Source: Aquipseudomonas alcaligenes_A
GTDB taxonomy: Bacteria > Pseudomonadota > Gammaproteobacteria > Pseudomonadales > Pseudomonadaceae
Direction: 5' to 3' (one strand)
Assembly (NCBI GenBank): GCA_048595745.1
Contig: CP184361.1
DNA: 64,000 nucleotides
Below, in pieces: positions 17,055 through 29,000 of this stretch; the stretch's first letter is position 1; every line of letters starts with the position of its first letter. The translations under genes were made by a program, and so were the position numbers. The notes below the pieces were generated by a model. It saw only the letters and a list, made by a program, of their open reading frames with translations, had not been told where the DNA came from and searched no databases.

Positions 17055-20000
17055 ATGGCTACTTTGATTGGTGTCGTCAGTCAGGTTGTCGGCGAGGTCT
17101 TTGCGGTAGCTGGCGATGGAACGCGTCGACCGCTAGTCGAAGGCGATCGTGTCTATGCCGGTGAGCAACTGGTCACTGGTGCGGGAGGCGCGGTCGCGGT
17201 AACCCTCAGCAACGGCGAGGTCCTCACCCTCGGGCGTGACAGTAACCTGAGCCTCAATGAGCAGATGCTGGCGGGGGCGGATGGGCAGCCTGTCCAGGAT
17301 CAGGCCGAGGACCAACAGACTGCACCCACTGACGGTGATCTGACCGACGTCGAGCAACTGCAGGCGGCAATCGAGGCGGGTGTCGACCCGACTGTTGAAG
17401 GTGAAGCGACCGCCGCGGGCCCCGGAGCTGGAGGGGCTGGCGGCGCCGGTGGTGCCGGCGGCGTGGGGGGCGGGCACAGCTTCGTGCTGCTCAGTGAGGT
17501 GGGCGGCGCGCTGGACCCGATTATTGGGTTCCCCACCGAAGGCCTGAATACCGGGCCGGAATTCCCTGACCCGGAACCGATTGTCACCGACGACCCGGTA
17601 GCGGACTTCACTCCTGAAATCGAGGTCGAGTACGAAGACGCCAGCGGCGCCATCATCACCGGCCCGGCCGTGGTCGACGAGGAAGGCCTGACCGATGGGA
17701 CCAACCCCGGCAGCAATGCCGAGCAGGCCTCCGGCGCTCTGATCATTAGCTCCCCCGATGGCGTGTCCGCCATCCAGATCCAGGACGTCAACGGCAACTG
17801 GATCGACGTCACCAGCGGGGGCGTGGTGCAGGGCCAGTACGGCGTTCTCGTGGTGAATGCCGCGGGTAACTGGACCTACACCCTGACCGACAACACCCTG
17901 AATCACGGCAATCCCAACGCCACAGGTGCTGCCGACCAGGTAGGCGAGAGCTTCGGCGTACGCATGTTCGATCTGGACGGCGATGTTTCGCCGACCGTGC
18001 AGCTGAATGTGCTGGTGAACGATGACGGCCCCATCCTGACGGAGGGCGAGGGTTCTCAGGTATCTGCCGCCGTCGACGAAGACGAAACTTCCGATGGCAT
18101 CACCGACGGAGACTTCGTCACCAATGTCGCCAGCGGCGCTCCCGGTGCGCTGGGGGCGCTGGTCAACTTTGGCGCCGATGGCATTGGCAGCTTCGGTTTG
18201 TCAGGCAGCCCGGTGGCGATTGCCAGCCTGGAGGCCCAGGGGCTGACCTCTGGCGGCACAGCGCTGAGCTACAGCGTGGCGGGTAACGTGCTCACCGCAT
18301 CGGCGGGCGGCGAAACCATTTTCACCCTGCAGGTGGGCGGCGACGGCAGCTTCACCTTTACTCTGGTTGGGCAGCTGGATCACCCGACTCCGGATGGCAA
18401 CGATGATGAGTTTCTTGAGTTGCCGATCGACTTCTCCGGTGTCCTGACTGCAGTCGACGGTGATGGCGACTCGGTCGGCACCTTTAACGGCGGCAGCTTC
18501 GTTATCGATGTCGAGGATGATGTGCCGCAATGGGCGGGTAGTCGTGACGAAGGCGAATTTGCGCGGCAGGATTTCCCGCAAGTCACGGGCATCGTCCACG
18601 AGGATGCGCTCAGCAGTGGCGATGGTGCGCCCCATGATGGCAATCCGGAGGGTGGTCAGACTACAACGGCCACCGGACTGGCGGGCTCGCTTTCAGCCTT
18701 GGTCAACTTCGGTGCCGATGGTCCTGGCGACTTTGGGTTGTCTACGGATGTCAGCTCCCTCGACTTGCAAGGGCTCACCTCCAGCGGCGATCCGCTGACC
18801 TACGAGGTGGTTGGCAATGTACTGACTGCCAGCGCCGGCGGCGAAACCATCTTCACCCTGACCGTCAACGGCGACGGTAGTTGGGAGTTTGTACTGCAGG
18901 GTCCGATAGACCATCCGATTGCCGATGGCGGCTTTGACTCGGAAGACCTGCCCGGTCTGGGTATCGATTTCTCGGGCATCCTCACTGCGACCGACGGTGA
19001 TGGAGACCCATTGGTAGGCGGCTTCCCCTCCGGTAGCTTTACCGTCGACATCGAGGATGACGTGCCGGTGCTGGCGGGAGGCGAAGAGGGTAGCTCCGTC
19101 TCCGGTGTGGTTCATGAGGATGCGTTGAGCGTGGGCAGCGGTGCTCCCTACCAGGGGAACCCGGAGGGCAGTCAGACCACGACCGTGGGCAGTGCTACCA
19201 CGGGTTCGCTCAGTGGCTTGGTCAGTTTCGGTGCCGATGGGCCCGGCGAATTCGGGCTGTCTATTGATGTCAGCTCCCTGGAGGCCCAAGACCTCAAGTC
19301 CGGCGGTGATCCGCTGACCTACGAGGTGGTTGGCAATGTGCTGACGGCTACAGCTGGCGGCGAAACCATCTTCACCCTTACGGTGAATACCGATGGCAGC
19401 TGGGAGTTCGTGCTCGAAGGCCCTCTGGATCATCCGGTTCCCGATGGCAGTTTTGACAGTGAACTGCTGCCGGCATTGGGCGTCGACTTCTCCGGCGTGC
19501 TGACCGTTACGGATGGCGATGGCGACCCGCTGGCCGGTGGCTTCCCGGCCGGCAGTTTCACCGTCAATGTCGAGGACGATGTGCCACGTCCGGATGGTGG
19601 CGAGAAGACGGTCATTCATCAGGAGGTTCAGGAAGACGCTCTGACCCTGCTCGACGGTGCCCCCTACGAGGGCAACGAGGAGGGTGGCCAGACCACCATT
19701 GCCGCCGGTGATCCGGGCGACCTGTTTGCGCTGATCGACTTCGGTGCCGACGGTCCCGGCAGCGTAGGGCTCTCCAGCGACACCAGTTCGCTGGATGCGC
19801 AGGACCTCAAGTCCGAGGGCACCGAGCTGACCTACAGCGTGGTCGGCAACGTGCTGACCGCGATTGCCAACGGCAATACCATTTTCACCCTCACCGTGGA
19901 TGCCAATGGCAGCTACGAGTTCGTGCTGAGCGGCCCGCTCGATCACCCGATCGCGGACAGCGCGCTGGATGGTGAGACGCTGGCCGGTCTGGGCATCGAC

Positions 20001-23000
20001 TTCTCGCAGATGATCACTGCCACCGATGGCGACGGTGACCCGATGGCCGTGAATCTGCCGAACGGCAGCTTCGCCATTGATGTCGAGGATGATGTTCCGG
20101 TAGCCCGCGAGATCGGTCAGCGCCCATGGGTCAGCAACCAGGTCGATGAGGATGAGTTGCCCGGCGGTATCACCGATGGCGACACCACCGGAACGGTGGC
20201 TACAGGCGCCGAGGGTGCGCTGTTTGCGGCCATCAACTTCGGGGCCGATGGCCCTGGCACGGTTGGCCTGACTGGCAGCCCAGCTGCGATCGGCGCTCTG
20301 CAGGCGCAAGGCCTGACCTCCGGAGGTGTGGCGCTGAGCTTCACCGTGGTCGGCAATCTGCTGACTGCCACCGCTGGCGGCAATACCATCTTCACCCTGC
20401 AGGTGGAGGGTGACGGCAGTTACACCTTCACCCTGTCCGGTCCGCTGGATCATCCGGTGGCTGACGGCACGCCGGCCGGCGACAGCGAGCTGTTGGCGTC
20501 GGGCATCGACTTCTCGTCGGTGATCACCGCCACCGACGGCGACGGCGACCCGCTGAGTGGCCTGAATCCGGGCAGCTTCGTGATTCGTGTGGAAGATGAT
20601 ATTCCGGTGGCTGTCGAGCTGAAGTATGACAGCGAGCAGAACCCCATCCCGGTGGTCACGGCCAATGTCGACGAGGACGAACTGGCGGGTGGCATCGGTG
20701 ATGGCGATGGTGACGGTACCTCGGTATCCGGTCCTATCGGTTCACTCAATGCACTGGTCAACTTCGGCGCTGATGGTGCGGGTGATTTCGGCCTGAGTGA
20801 CGATCCGCTCGATATTGCGACCCTGGAGGCACAGGGCCTGACCTCGGATTCCATTGCGCTGAGTTATTCGGTGGTTGGCAATGTGCTGACTGCCACTGCC
20901 GGTGGCAATCCGGTCTTCACCCTCACGGTCAATCCCGACGGCAGCTACAGCTTCGAGCTGCAGGGGCCGCTGGATCATCCGCTGCCTGGCAGCACCGATG
21001 ATGACCAGTTGCTCGGGCTGCCGATCGACTTCTCCGGTGTGCTGACCGCCACCGATGGTGACGGTGACCCGGTCGATGGTTTTGCCGATGGCAGCTTCGT
21101 GATCAATGTCGAGGACGATGTGCCGGAGGCCCAGGACGATCAGGCCACCGTACTGGCCGGCCAGACCCAGGATGTCAATCTGGTGTTCGTGCTGGATTTC
21201 AGCGGCAGCATCAGCGGCACTGAGCTGAATCAGATGCTTGATGCCGTGCGCACGGCTGGTCAGCAGCTGTTCAATACGGCCACTGGAGCCGTGCAGGTTC
21301 AACTGGTGGTGTTCTCGGAGAGTGCTCTGTCGTTCGGGCCTTTTGACAGCGCTGCCGCTTTCACTGCGCAGGTCAACGCCCTCAATCCGTCCGAGCCGGG
21401 AGGCGTGCGTCCCAATACCATCGGCAATGGCACCGATTTCACCGATGCCATTGAAGAGACCATGGATACGTTCACGCCGCTGCCGGGCTGGAACAACCAG
21501 GTGGTGTTCATCAGCGACGGCAACCCCAACCAGCAGACCGGCACCGGTGGTAATTCGCTGGCCGACAGCACGGCGGCCGCCTGGAACACCTTCGTCGACA
21601 GCAATGGCGTCACCGTGACCACCATCGGCATCGGTAACGGCATTATCGATGAGCGTCTGGAGGACGTGGACCTGGACGCCGGTCCGAACAACGACCCGCT
21701 GCGGGTGGATGACTTCGACGATCTGGTCGATACCCTTGTCGATCAGGTCATCGGTGGCCTGGTCAGCGGCAATGTCCTGCAGGGCAACGACAATGCCGTA
21801 GGCGGTGGCGATGACGATGCCTACGGCGCAGATGGCCCCGGCCGCATCCTGTCCATCGAGATTAATGGTTTCAACTATACCTGGGACGGCGTGCTGGATG
21901 GCGATGAGCAACTGAGCAATGTGCTCACCGCCAACGGCGGCAAGCTGAGCTTCAATTTCAATACCGGCGCCTGGAGCTACCAGGCCCCGGCCGCGCCGAA
22001 TGGCGACAAGACGGAGACCTTCGATTACGTCATCGTCGACAACGACGGTGATCCGTCCGAGGCGACCCTGACCATCCACGTCGAGGATCTGGCCCCGGTA
22101 GTGGGTTATGTCGACGAGGACAATCTGCCAACCGGCATTGACGATCTGGACTCGGTGAGTGACGTGGCCACCGGGAGTGTTGCCCCGCTGGTGGTGGGGC
22201 CCGACGCCGGAGCGCACTTCACGCTGTCGTCGGATACCAGTGGCATCACGGCTGCCACCTCCGGAGGTGTGGCGCTGGTCTACAGCGTACTGGGCAATAC
22301 CCTTACCGCGACCGCTGGTCCTGCCGGCCCCGTGGTATTCACCCTGCAGGTGATGGATAACGGCGACTACACCTTCAATCTGGAGAAGGCGCTGGATCAT
22401 CCTGCCGATGGCAGCAATGACAACCAGCTGCTGACGCTGGATTTCTCAAGCATCCTGCAGGCCAACGACGGCAGTGCGCCGTTGACCCTGGCTGGCAACT
22501 TCCTGATCCATGTCGAAGACGACATTCCGCTCGTCGACGCGGTGCTCAGCGGCCAGCAGCCCGTAGCCCTCAACACCCAGGATGCCGAAACGATCGGGGG
22601 CAATTTCGATTCGGCCAGCAGCAACTTCAGCGGTGCCTTCTCGGCCACCGCCAACCACGGTGCCGATGGTCCCGGCGCGGTGACCTGGAGCTATTCCATG
22701 GTCCTGCTGGTTGCCGAAGGGACGCTCTCCGGCCTCAGCAGCGATGGTGCCGCCATTCGCCTTTATCAGACACCGGGTGGCACCATCATCGGCTCCACGG
22801 CTGGTAGCGAGGGAGCCATCAGCGGCAGCAATACCATCTTCACCCTGTCGGTCAACGGCTCGGGCGTCGTCACCCTGAACCAGTATCAGGAGATCGACCA
22901 TGAGCTGCCGGGTGCCAATGGCAACTACGACAGTCAGGAGGCCCTGCTGGGCGCGAATCTGGTTGGCTTGCAGGGCACGGCAACCATTCGCGATTACGAC

Positions 23001-26000
23001 CAGGATACCCACTCCGACAGTGTGACCCTGGACCTCGGCGGCAAGGTTGCCTTCGATGACCATGGCCCCAGCATCAGCCTGGGCTTCGGCCAGCATTCGG
23101 AGGTGCTCAATACCCAGGATGCGCAGACGATTGGCGGTGCTTCAGACAGTGACTCCGGCTCCTTCTCCGGTGCGTTCACCATCACCAGTCAGAATTACGG
23201 TGCCGATGGTGCGGGAGGTGTCAGTTCCAGCTATGCATTGACCATGATCGCCGCGGAGGGCACTTCGTCTGGGCTCAGCAGCGACGGCGCTACCGTCTAT
23301 CTCTACGAGAGCGGAGGAGTGATCTACGGATCGACCTCGGCCAGCGAGGCGGGCGTCGACCCGAGCAATACCATCTTCACCCTCTCGGTGAACTCGGCGA
23401 CCGGCCAGGTCACCCTGACCCAGTTCGAGGAGATTGACCACAGCGCCCCGGGTGTCGGCAGCAATTACGGCAACCAGGAAGCCGTGCTGGGCAGCGGCCT
23501 CGTAGGCCTCAAGGGCACAGTGGTGATCACTGACGGTGACGGCGATACCGCCAGTGCCGACAAGACCCTCGACCTCGGTGGCAAGGTGGCTTTCGACGAC
23601 GACGGCCCCCGCATCACGCTGGGCTTTGGAACCGCGCCGGTGCCGACCCTGAATACCCAGGATGCCCAGACCATAGGTGCCAGCTCCGATACCGATACCG
23701 GCAACTTCGGCGGAGCCTTGGTCGTCTCTTCATCCAGTCATGGCGCGGATGGTCCCGGCAACATTGTCCAGTCTTACAGCCTCAACCTGCTGTCTGGCGG
23801 CAATGGTCCACTGGCCTCTGGCATGAACAGCGCCGCAGGCCCCATCTACCTGTACAAGATCGGTGGTGAGATTGTTGGCTCCTCCTCGGCAACCCTTGTC
23901 GGGGTGGCGGCTGGCAACACCGTCTTCTCACTGGCGGTGAACTCGGGCACTGGCCAGGTCACCCTGACCCAGTTCCAGGAAATCTTCCACGATGCCCCCG
24001 GTTCCGCCAGTAACTACAGCAGCCAGGAGGAAGTGCTGCTCGCCGGCAAGATCGGCCTGACCCTGACGGCCACCATCACCGATGGTGACGGTGACTTCGC
24101 CACCGCCGACAAGACCCTGGATCTGGGTGGCAAGATCGCCTTTGACGATGACGGTCCCTCCACCAGTGCCAATGCTGTTGTGCAACTGGATGACGATGCC
24201 CTGGCAGGCGGTATAGCCGGTGGCCCTGCTGGTAGCGATGATGCCGACGCGCTGAATGTGAGCGGCACGCTGCAGCACAACTTCGGTGCTGATGGCGCGG
24301 GTGCGTTGAAGTGGCTGGAGTCCGGTGCGCCGGGTGGATTCACCTATCAGGCCAGCCCGGATGGCTCGCAGTTGCTGGTCAAGCAGGGTGGCACGACGGT
24401 GCTGACCTTGACGCTGAACAGCGCGACCGGTGCCTATACCATCACCCAGAATGCGCCCATCCAACATGCCAATGCCGATCTGGAGAACAACCAGCCGTTC
24501 ACCCTGACCTATCAGGTCACCGATAAGGATGGTGACACCACCACCGGATCGCTGACCGTCAATGTCGACGACGACACACCGGTAGCCCAGGACGACGTGG
24601 CTTACGTCTCCACGGGGCAGACCGAGGACATCAACATGGTGTTCGTCCTCGACTTCAGCGGCAGCATCAGCACCAGCGAGCTGAACCTGATGCTGGACGC
24701 CGTGCGCACGGCCGGTCAGGAACTGTTCGCCAGCGCCGGTGGCGCCGTGCAGGTGCAGCTGGTGGTGTTCTCGGAAAGTGCACTGTCGTTCGGGCCGTTC
24801 GACAGTGCGGCCGCCTTCGCTGCCCAGGTCAACGCCCTCAATCCGTCCGAGCCGGGGGGCGTGCGGCCCAACACCATCGGCAATGGCACCGACTTCACCG
24901 ATGCCATCGAAGAGACCATGGATACGTTCACGCCGCTGCCGGGCTGGAACAACCAGGTGGTGTTCATCAGCGACGGTAACCCCAACCAGCAGACCGGCAC
25001 CGGCGGTAATTCGCTGGCCGACAGCACGGCGACTGCCTGGAACAACTTTATCGACAGCAACGGCATCACCGTGACCACCATCGGCATCGGTAACGGCATC
25101 GTCGACCAGCGTCTGGAGGATGTGGACCTGGATGCCGGCCCGAACAACGATCCGCTGCGGGTGGATGATTTCGACGATCTGGTCGACACCCTGCTCGACG
25201 ATGTGGTGGGTGGTCTGGTCAACGGCAACGTGCTGCATGGCAGCGACGGCGTCAACAATGGCGGTAGCGGTGACGACGACGGCTATGGCGCCGACGGCCC
25301 GGGCCGGATTCTGTCCATCGAGATCAACGGCATCACCTACGTATGGAATGGCGCCGGGGTGATCGACCCGAGCAGCGGGCCGAATATCCTGGGTAATCAG
25401 CTGACCGACATTGCCACTGCGGGCGGCGGTGAGCTGGACTTCAACTTCGCCACCGGTGCCTGGACCTACCGTGCACCCAGCACCAGCAGCGGCGATAAGG
25501 TCGAGACCTTCGACTATGTCATCGTCGACAAGGATGGCGATCCTTCCGAGGCTACCCTCACGGTCTATGTCGAGGACATCAGCCCGGTCATCGCCAAGGT
25601 TGACGAGGATGAGCTGCCCGGCGGTATTACTGATAACGACACGGTGACTACTGTTGCAACCGGCAACCTCAGCGATCTGGCGGTTGGTCCCTCTGCCGGT
25701 GTGCAGTTTGGCCTTTCCACCAATACCGCGGGTCTTGCTCCAGCGACATCTGGTGGCGTGGCTCTCGTGTACAGCGTGTCTGGGGGTACGCTGACCGCCA
25801 AGGCTGGAGTCGCAGGCCCAACCGTGTTCACCCTGACGGTGGAGACGGATGGGGACTACACCTTCACCCTTAGCCGGCCGGTCGACCACCCGCTGGGCAA
25901 TGGCGACGATAACGAGCTGCTGGTGATGAACTTTGCCAGCATCCTGCAGGCCAGTAATGGCGCGACCCCCGTGGCCCTGGCCGGTGATTTCCTGGTACAG

Positions 26001-29000
26001 ATCGAGGATGACGTGCCGGCCATTGCGGCGGGCTCTGCTCCGGCAGATTCGCTGCAGGTGGACGAAACCAACCTGAGCGTGAATGCCAGTACCAACTTCG
26101 CCGGCGCCTTCACTGGCGGTTACGGTGGCGATGGCAGCGGAACCACCACCTACAACCTCAGCGTTAGTGCCCCCGGCGTGGACAGTGGTCTGGATGACTC
26201 TGCCACCGGCAGCAACATCCTGCTGTACAACGAGGCTGGAGTAATCGTGGGGCGGGTTGGTGGCGCGGGTGGGCAGATTGCTTTCACCGTTTCGGTGAAT
26301 GGCTCGGGCGTCGTCTCGCTCGACCAACAGCGTGCGATCGTGCATACCCCCAATAGCGGAGCCGATCAGGAAAGCAGCCTGGGTGCTGCCAACCTGATTC
26401 GGTTGACTGCCACCATCACTGACAAGGATGGTGACAGTACTTCAGCCACGCTCAATCTGGGCGAGGCCATCAGCTTCCGCGATGATGGCCCGAGCATCAG
26501 TGCCGGTGTTGCGACGGCTGATAGCTTGCAGGTGGATGAAACCAGCCTCAGTACCAATGCCAGCACCAGCTTCGCGGGTGCCTTCACGGGTAGCTACGGT
26601 GCCGACGGTGCGGGCACCACCACATATGCGCTGGGCGTCAGTTCGGCCGGTGTGGACAGCGGTCTGGATGACTCCGCCACCGGCAGTAACATCCTGCTGT
26701 ACAACGAAGCGGGTGTGATTGTCGGCCGGGTTGGTGGTGCGGGTGGGCAGATTGCTTTCACCGTCACGGTGAATGGCTCGGGTCTGGTCACGCTTGATCA
26801 ACAACGCGCGATCATCCATACCCCCAATACCGGAGTTGATCAGGAAAGCAGCCTGGGTGCGGCCAATCTGGTCCAGCTGACCGCGACTATCACCGACAAG
26901 GATGGCGACAGTACTTCAGCCACGCTCAATCTGGGCGAGGCCATCAGCTTCCGTGACGATGGTCCGAGCATCAGTGCAGGCTTGGCCGGTATCGACACAT
27001 TGCAGGTGGACGAAAGCAATCTGCTCGGGGATGCCAGCACCAACTTTGCTGGTGCGTTCAGCGGCAATTACGGTGCAGATGGCGCGGGCAGCACCACCTA
27101 CAGCCTCAGTGTCAGCGCATCCGGAGTGGACAGCGGTCTGGATGACTCCGCCACCGGCAGCAATATCCTGCTGTACAACGAGGCTGGAGTGATAGTCGGC
27201 AGGGTTGGTGGTCTAGGTGGGCAGATTGCCTTCACGGTCACGGTAAACGGCTCCGGCCAGGTTACCCTGGATCAGCAGCGGGCGATCATCCACACCCCCA
27301 ACTCCGGCGTCGACCAGGAATCGAGCCTGGGTGCGGCCAATATGGTTCAGCTCAGCGCCACCATCACCGACAAGGACGGCGACAGCAGCACGGCCACGCT
27401 CAATCTGGGCAATGCCATCAGCTTCCGCGACGACGGTCCGAGTATCTCCGCGGGTGCGGTGACCGCCGATAGCCTGCAGGTGGACGAAAGCGATCTGACG
27501 GTCAACGCCACGACCAACTTCGCCGGCGTGTTCACCAGCAGCTATGGTGCCGATGGCGCGGGTAGCATCACCTACGCCCTTGGCGTCAGCTCGGCCGGTG
27601 TAGACAGTGGTCTGGATGATTCCGTCACGGGTAGCAATATCCTGCTCTACAACGAGAGCGGCACCATCGTGGGCCGTGTTGGCGGTGTGGGTGGGCAGAT
27701 TGCCTTCACCGTCACGGTCAACGGCTCCGGTCAGGTCACGCTGGATCAGCAGCGGGCGATCATTCACACCCCCAACTCCGGCGTCGATCAGGAGTCGAGC
27801 CTGGGGGCGGCCAACATGGTTCAGCTTAGCGCCACCATCACCGACAAGGATGGCGATAGCAACACAGCCACGGTGAATCTGGGCAATGCCATCAGCTTCC
27901 GTGATGACGGCCCCAGCATCAGCGCTGGCCCGGTGACCGCCGATAGTCTGCAGGTGGATGAGAGCAACCTGGCAACCAATGCCACGACCAGTTTCGCCGG
28001 CGTCTTCACCAGCAGCTATGGTGCCGATGGCGCGGGTAGCATCACCTATGCCCTTGGCGTCAGCTCGGCCGGCGTAGACAGTGGTTTGGATGACTCGGCC
28101 ACGGGCAGCAATATCCTGCTCTACAACGAGAGCGGAACCATCGTGGGCCGGGTTGGCGGTGTGGGAGGGCAGGTTGCCTTTACGGTCACGGTCAATGGTT
28201 CTGGCCAGGTGACCCTGGATCAGCAGCGTGCAGTCGTGCACACACCCAATAGTGGGCCCGATCAGGAAACCAGCCTCGGTGCACCTAATCTGGTGCAGCT
28301 GACAGCGACCATCACCGACAAGGATGGTGATACGAGCACTGCCACCATCAACCTCGGCAATGCCATCAGCTTCCGCGATGATGCGCCGAGTGCAGCCAAT
28401 CAGACCCAGTCCGGCCAGGCGGCGGTCAGTCTGAACAGCAACCTGCTGATCGTGCTGGATGTCTCCGGCAGCATGGATGATCCTTCAGGGGTTGGCAGCA
28501 TGGACCGCCTGGAAGTGGCGAAGAATGCGCTGCTGGAATTGCTGGAGCAGTACGATGCGCTGGGCGATGTGCGGGTCAGTTTCGTGACCTTCTCTGATGG
28601 TGCCGATGTCGTCAGCACCTGGGTAACGGTCGCTGCCGCGAAGGCTGCCATTCTGGGTGTCAATCCGGGTGGCTATACCAACTACGACGAAGCGTTGATA
28701 GACGCCATCAACGTCTACGACGACGCGGGCAAGCTGGCCACCGGCAACGTGCAGAATGTTGCCTACTTCCTGTCGGACGGCTTCCCCAACAGACCCTCCG
28801 GTGACGCGGGTATCTCCAATACGCCGGGCTCCGCTGCGGGCTGGCCAACGCCGTTTTCCAACGGCGGCGTATCGGAGGAGCAGGCATGGATCAACTTCCT
28901 CACCGCCAATAATATCCGCGCCTATGCGTTGGGTATGGGAACGGATGTAGATGCTGCAGCACTCAATCCGATTGCCTACAACGGTACCGCTGGCGGTGGC

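Noticed and set aside
18693..26345. Long open frames on the minus strand inside lapA (for example 18693-20453, 20742-22400, 23928-26345)
   Set aside because: They mirror the strong codon bias and repeats of lapA, have no ribosome sites or family motifs, and are repeat-shaped in step with lapA. Shadow frames.
26052..28390. Regular 474-bp repeats considered as a CRISPR or tandem satellite
   Set aside because: They stay in frame inside lapA, have no spacers, and encode a 158-residue domain.
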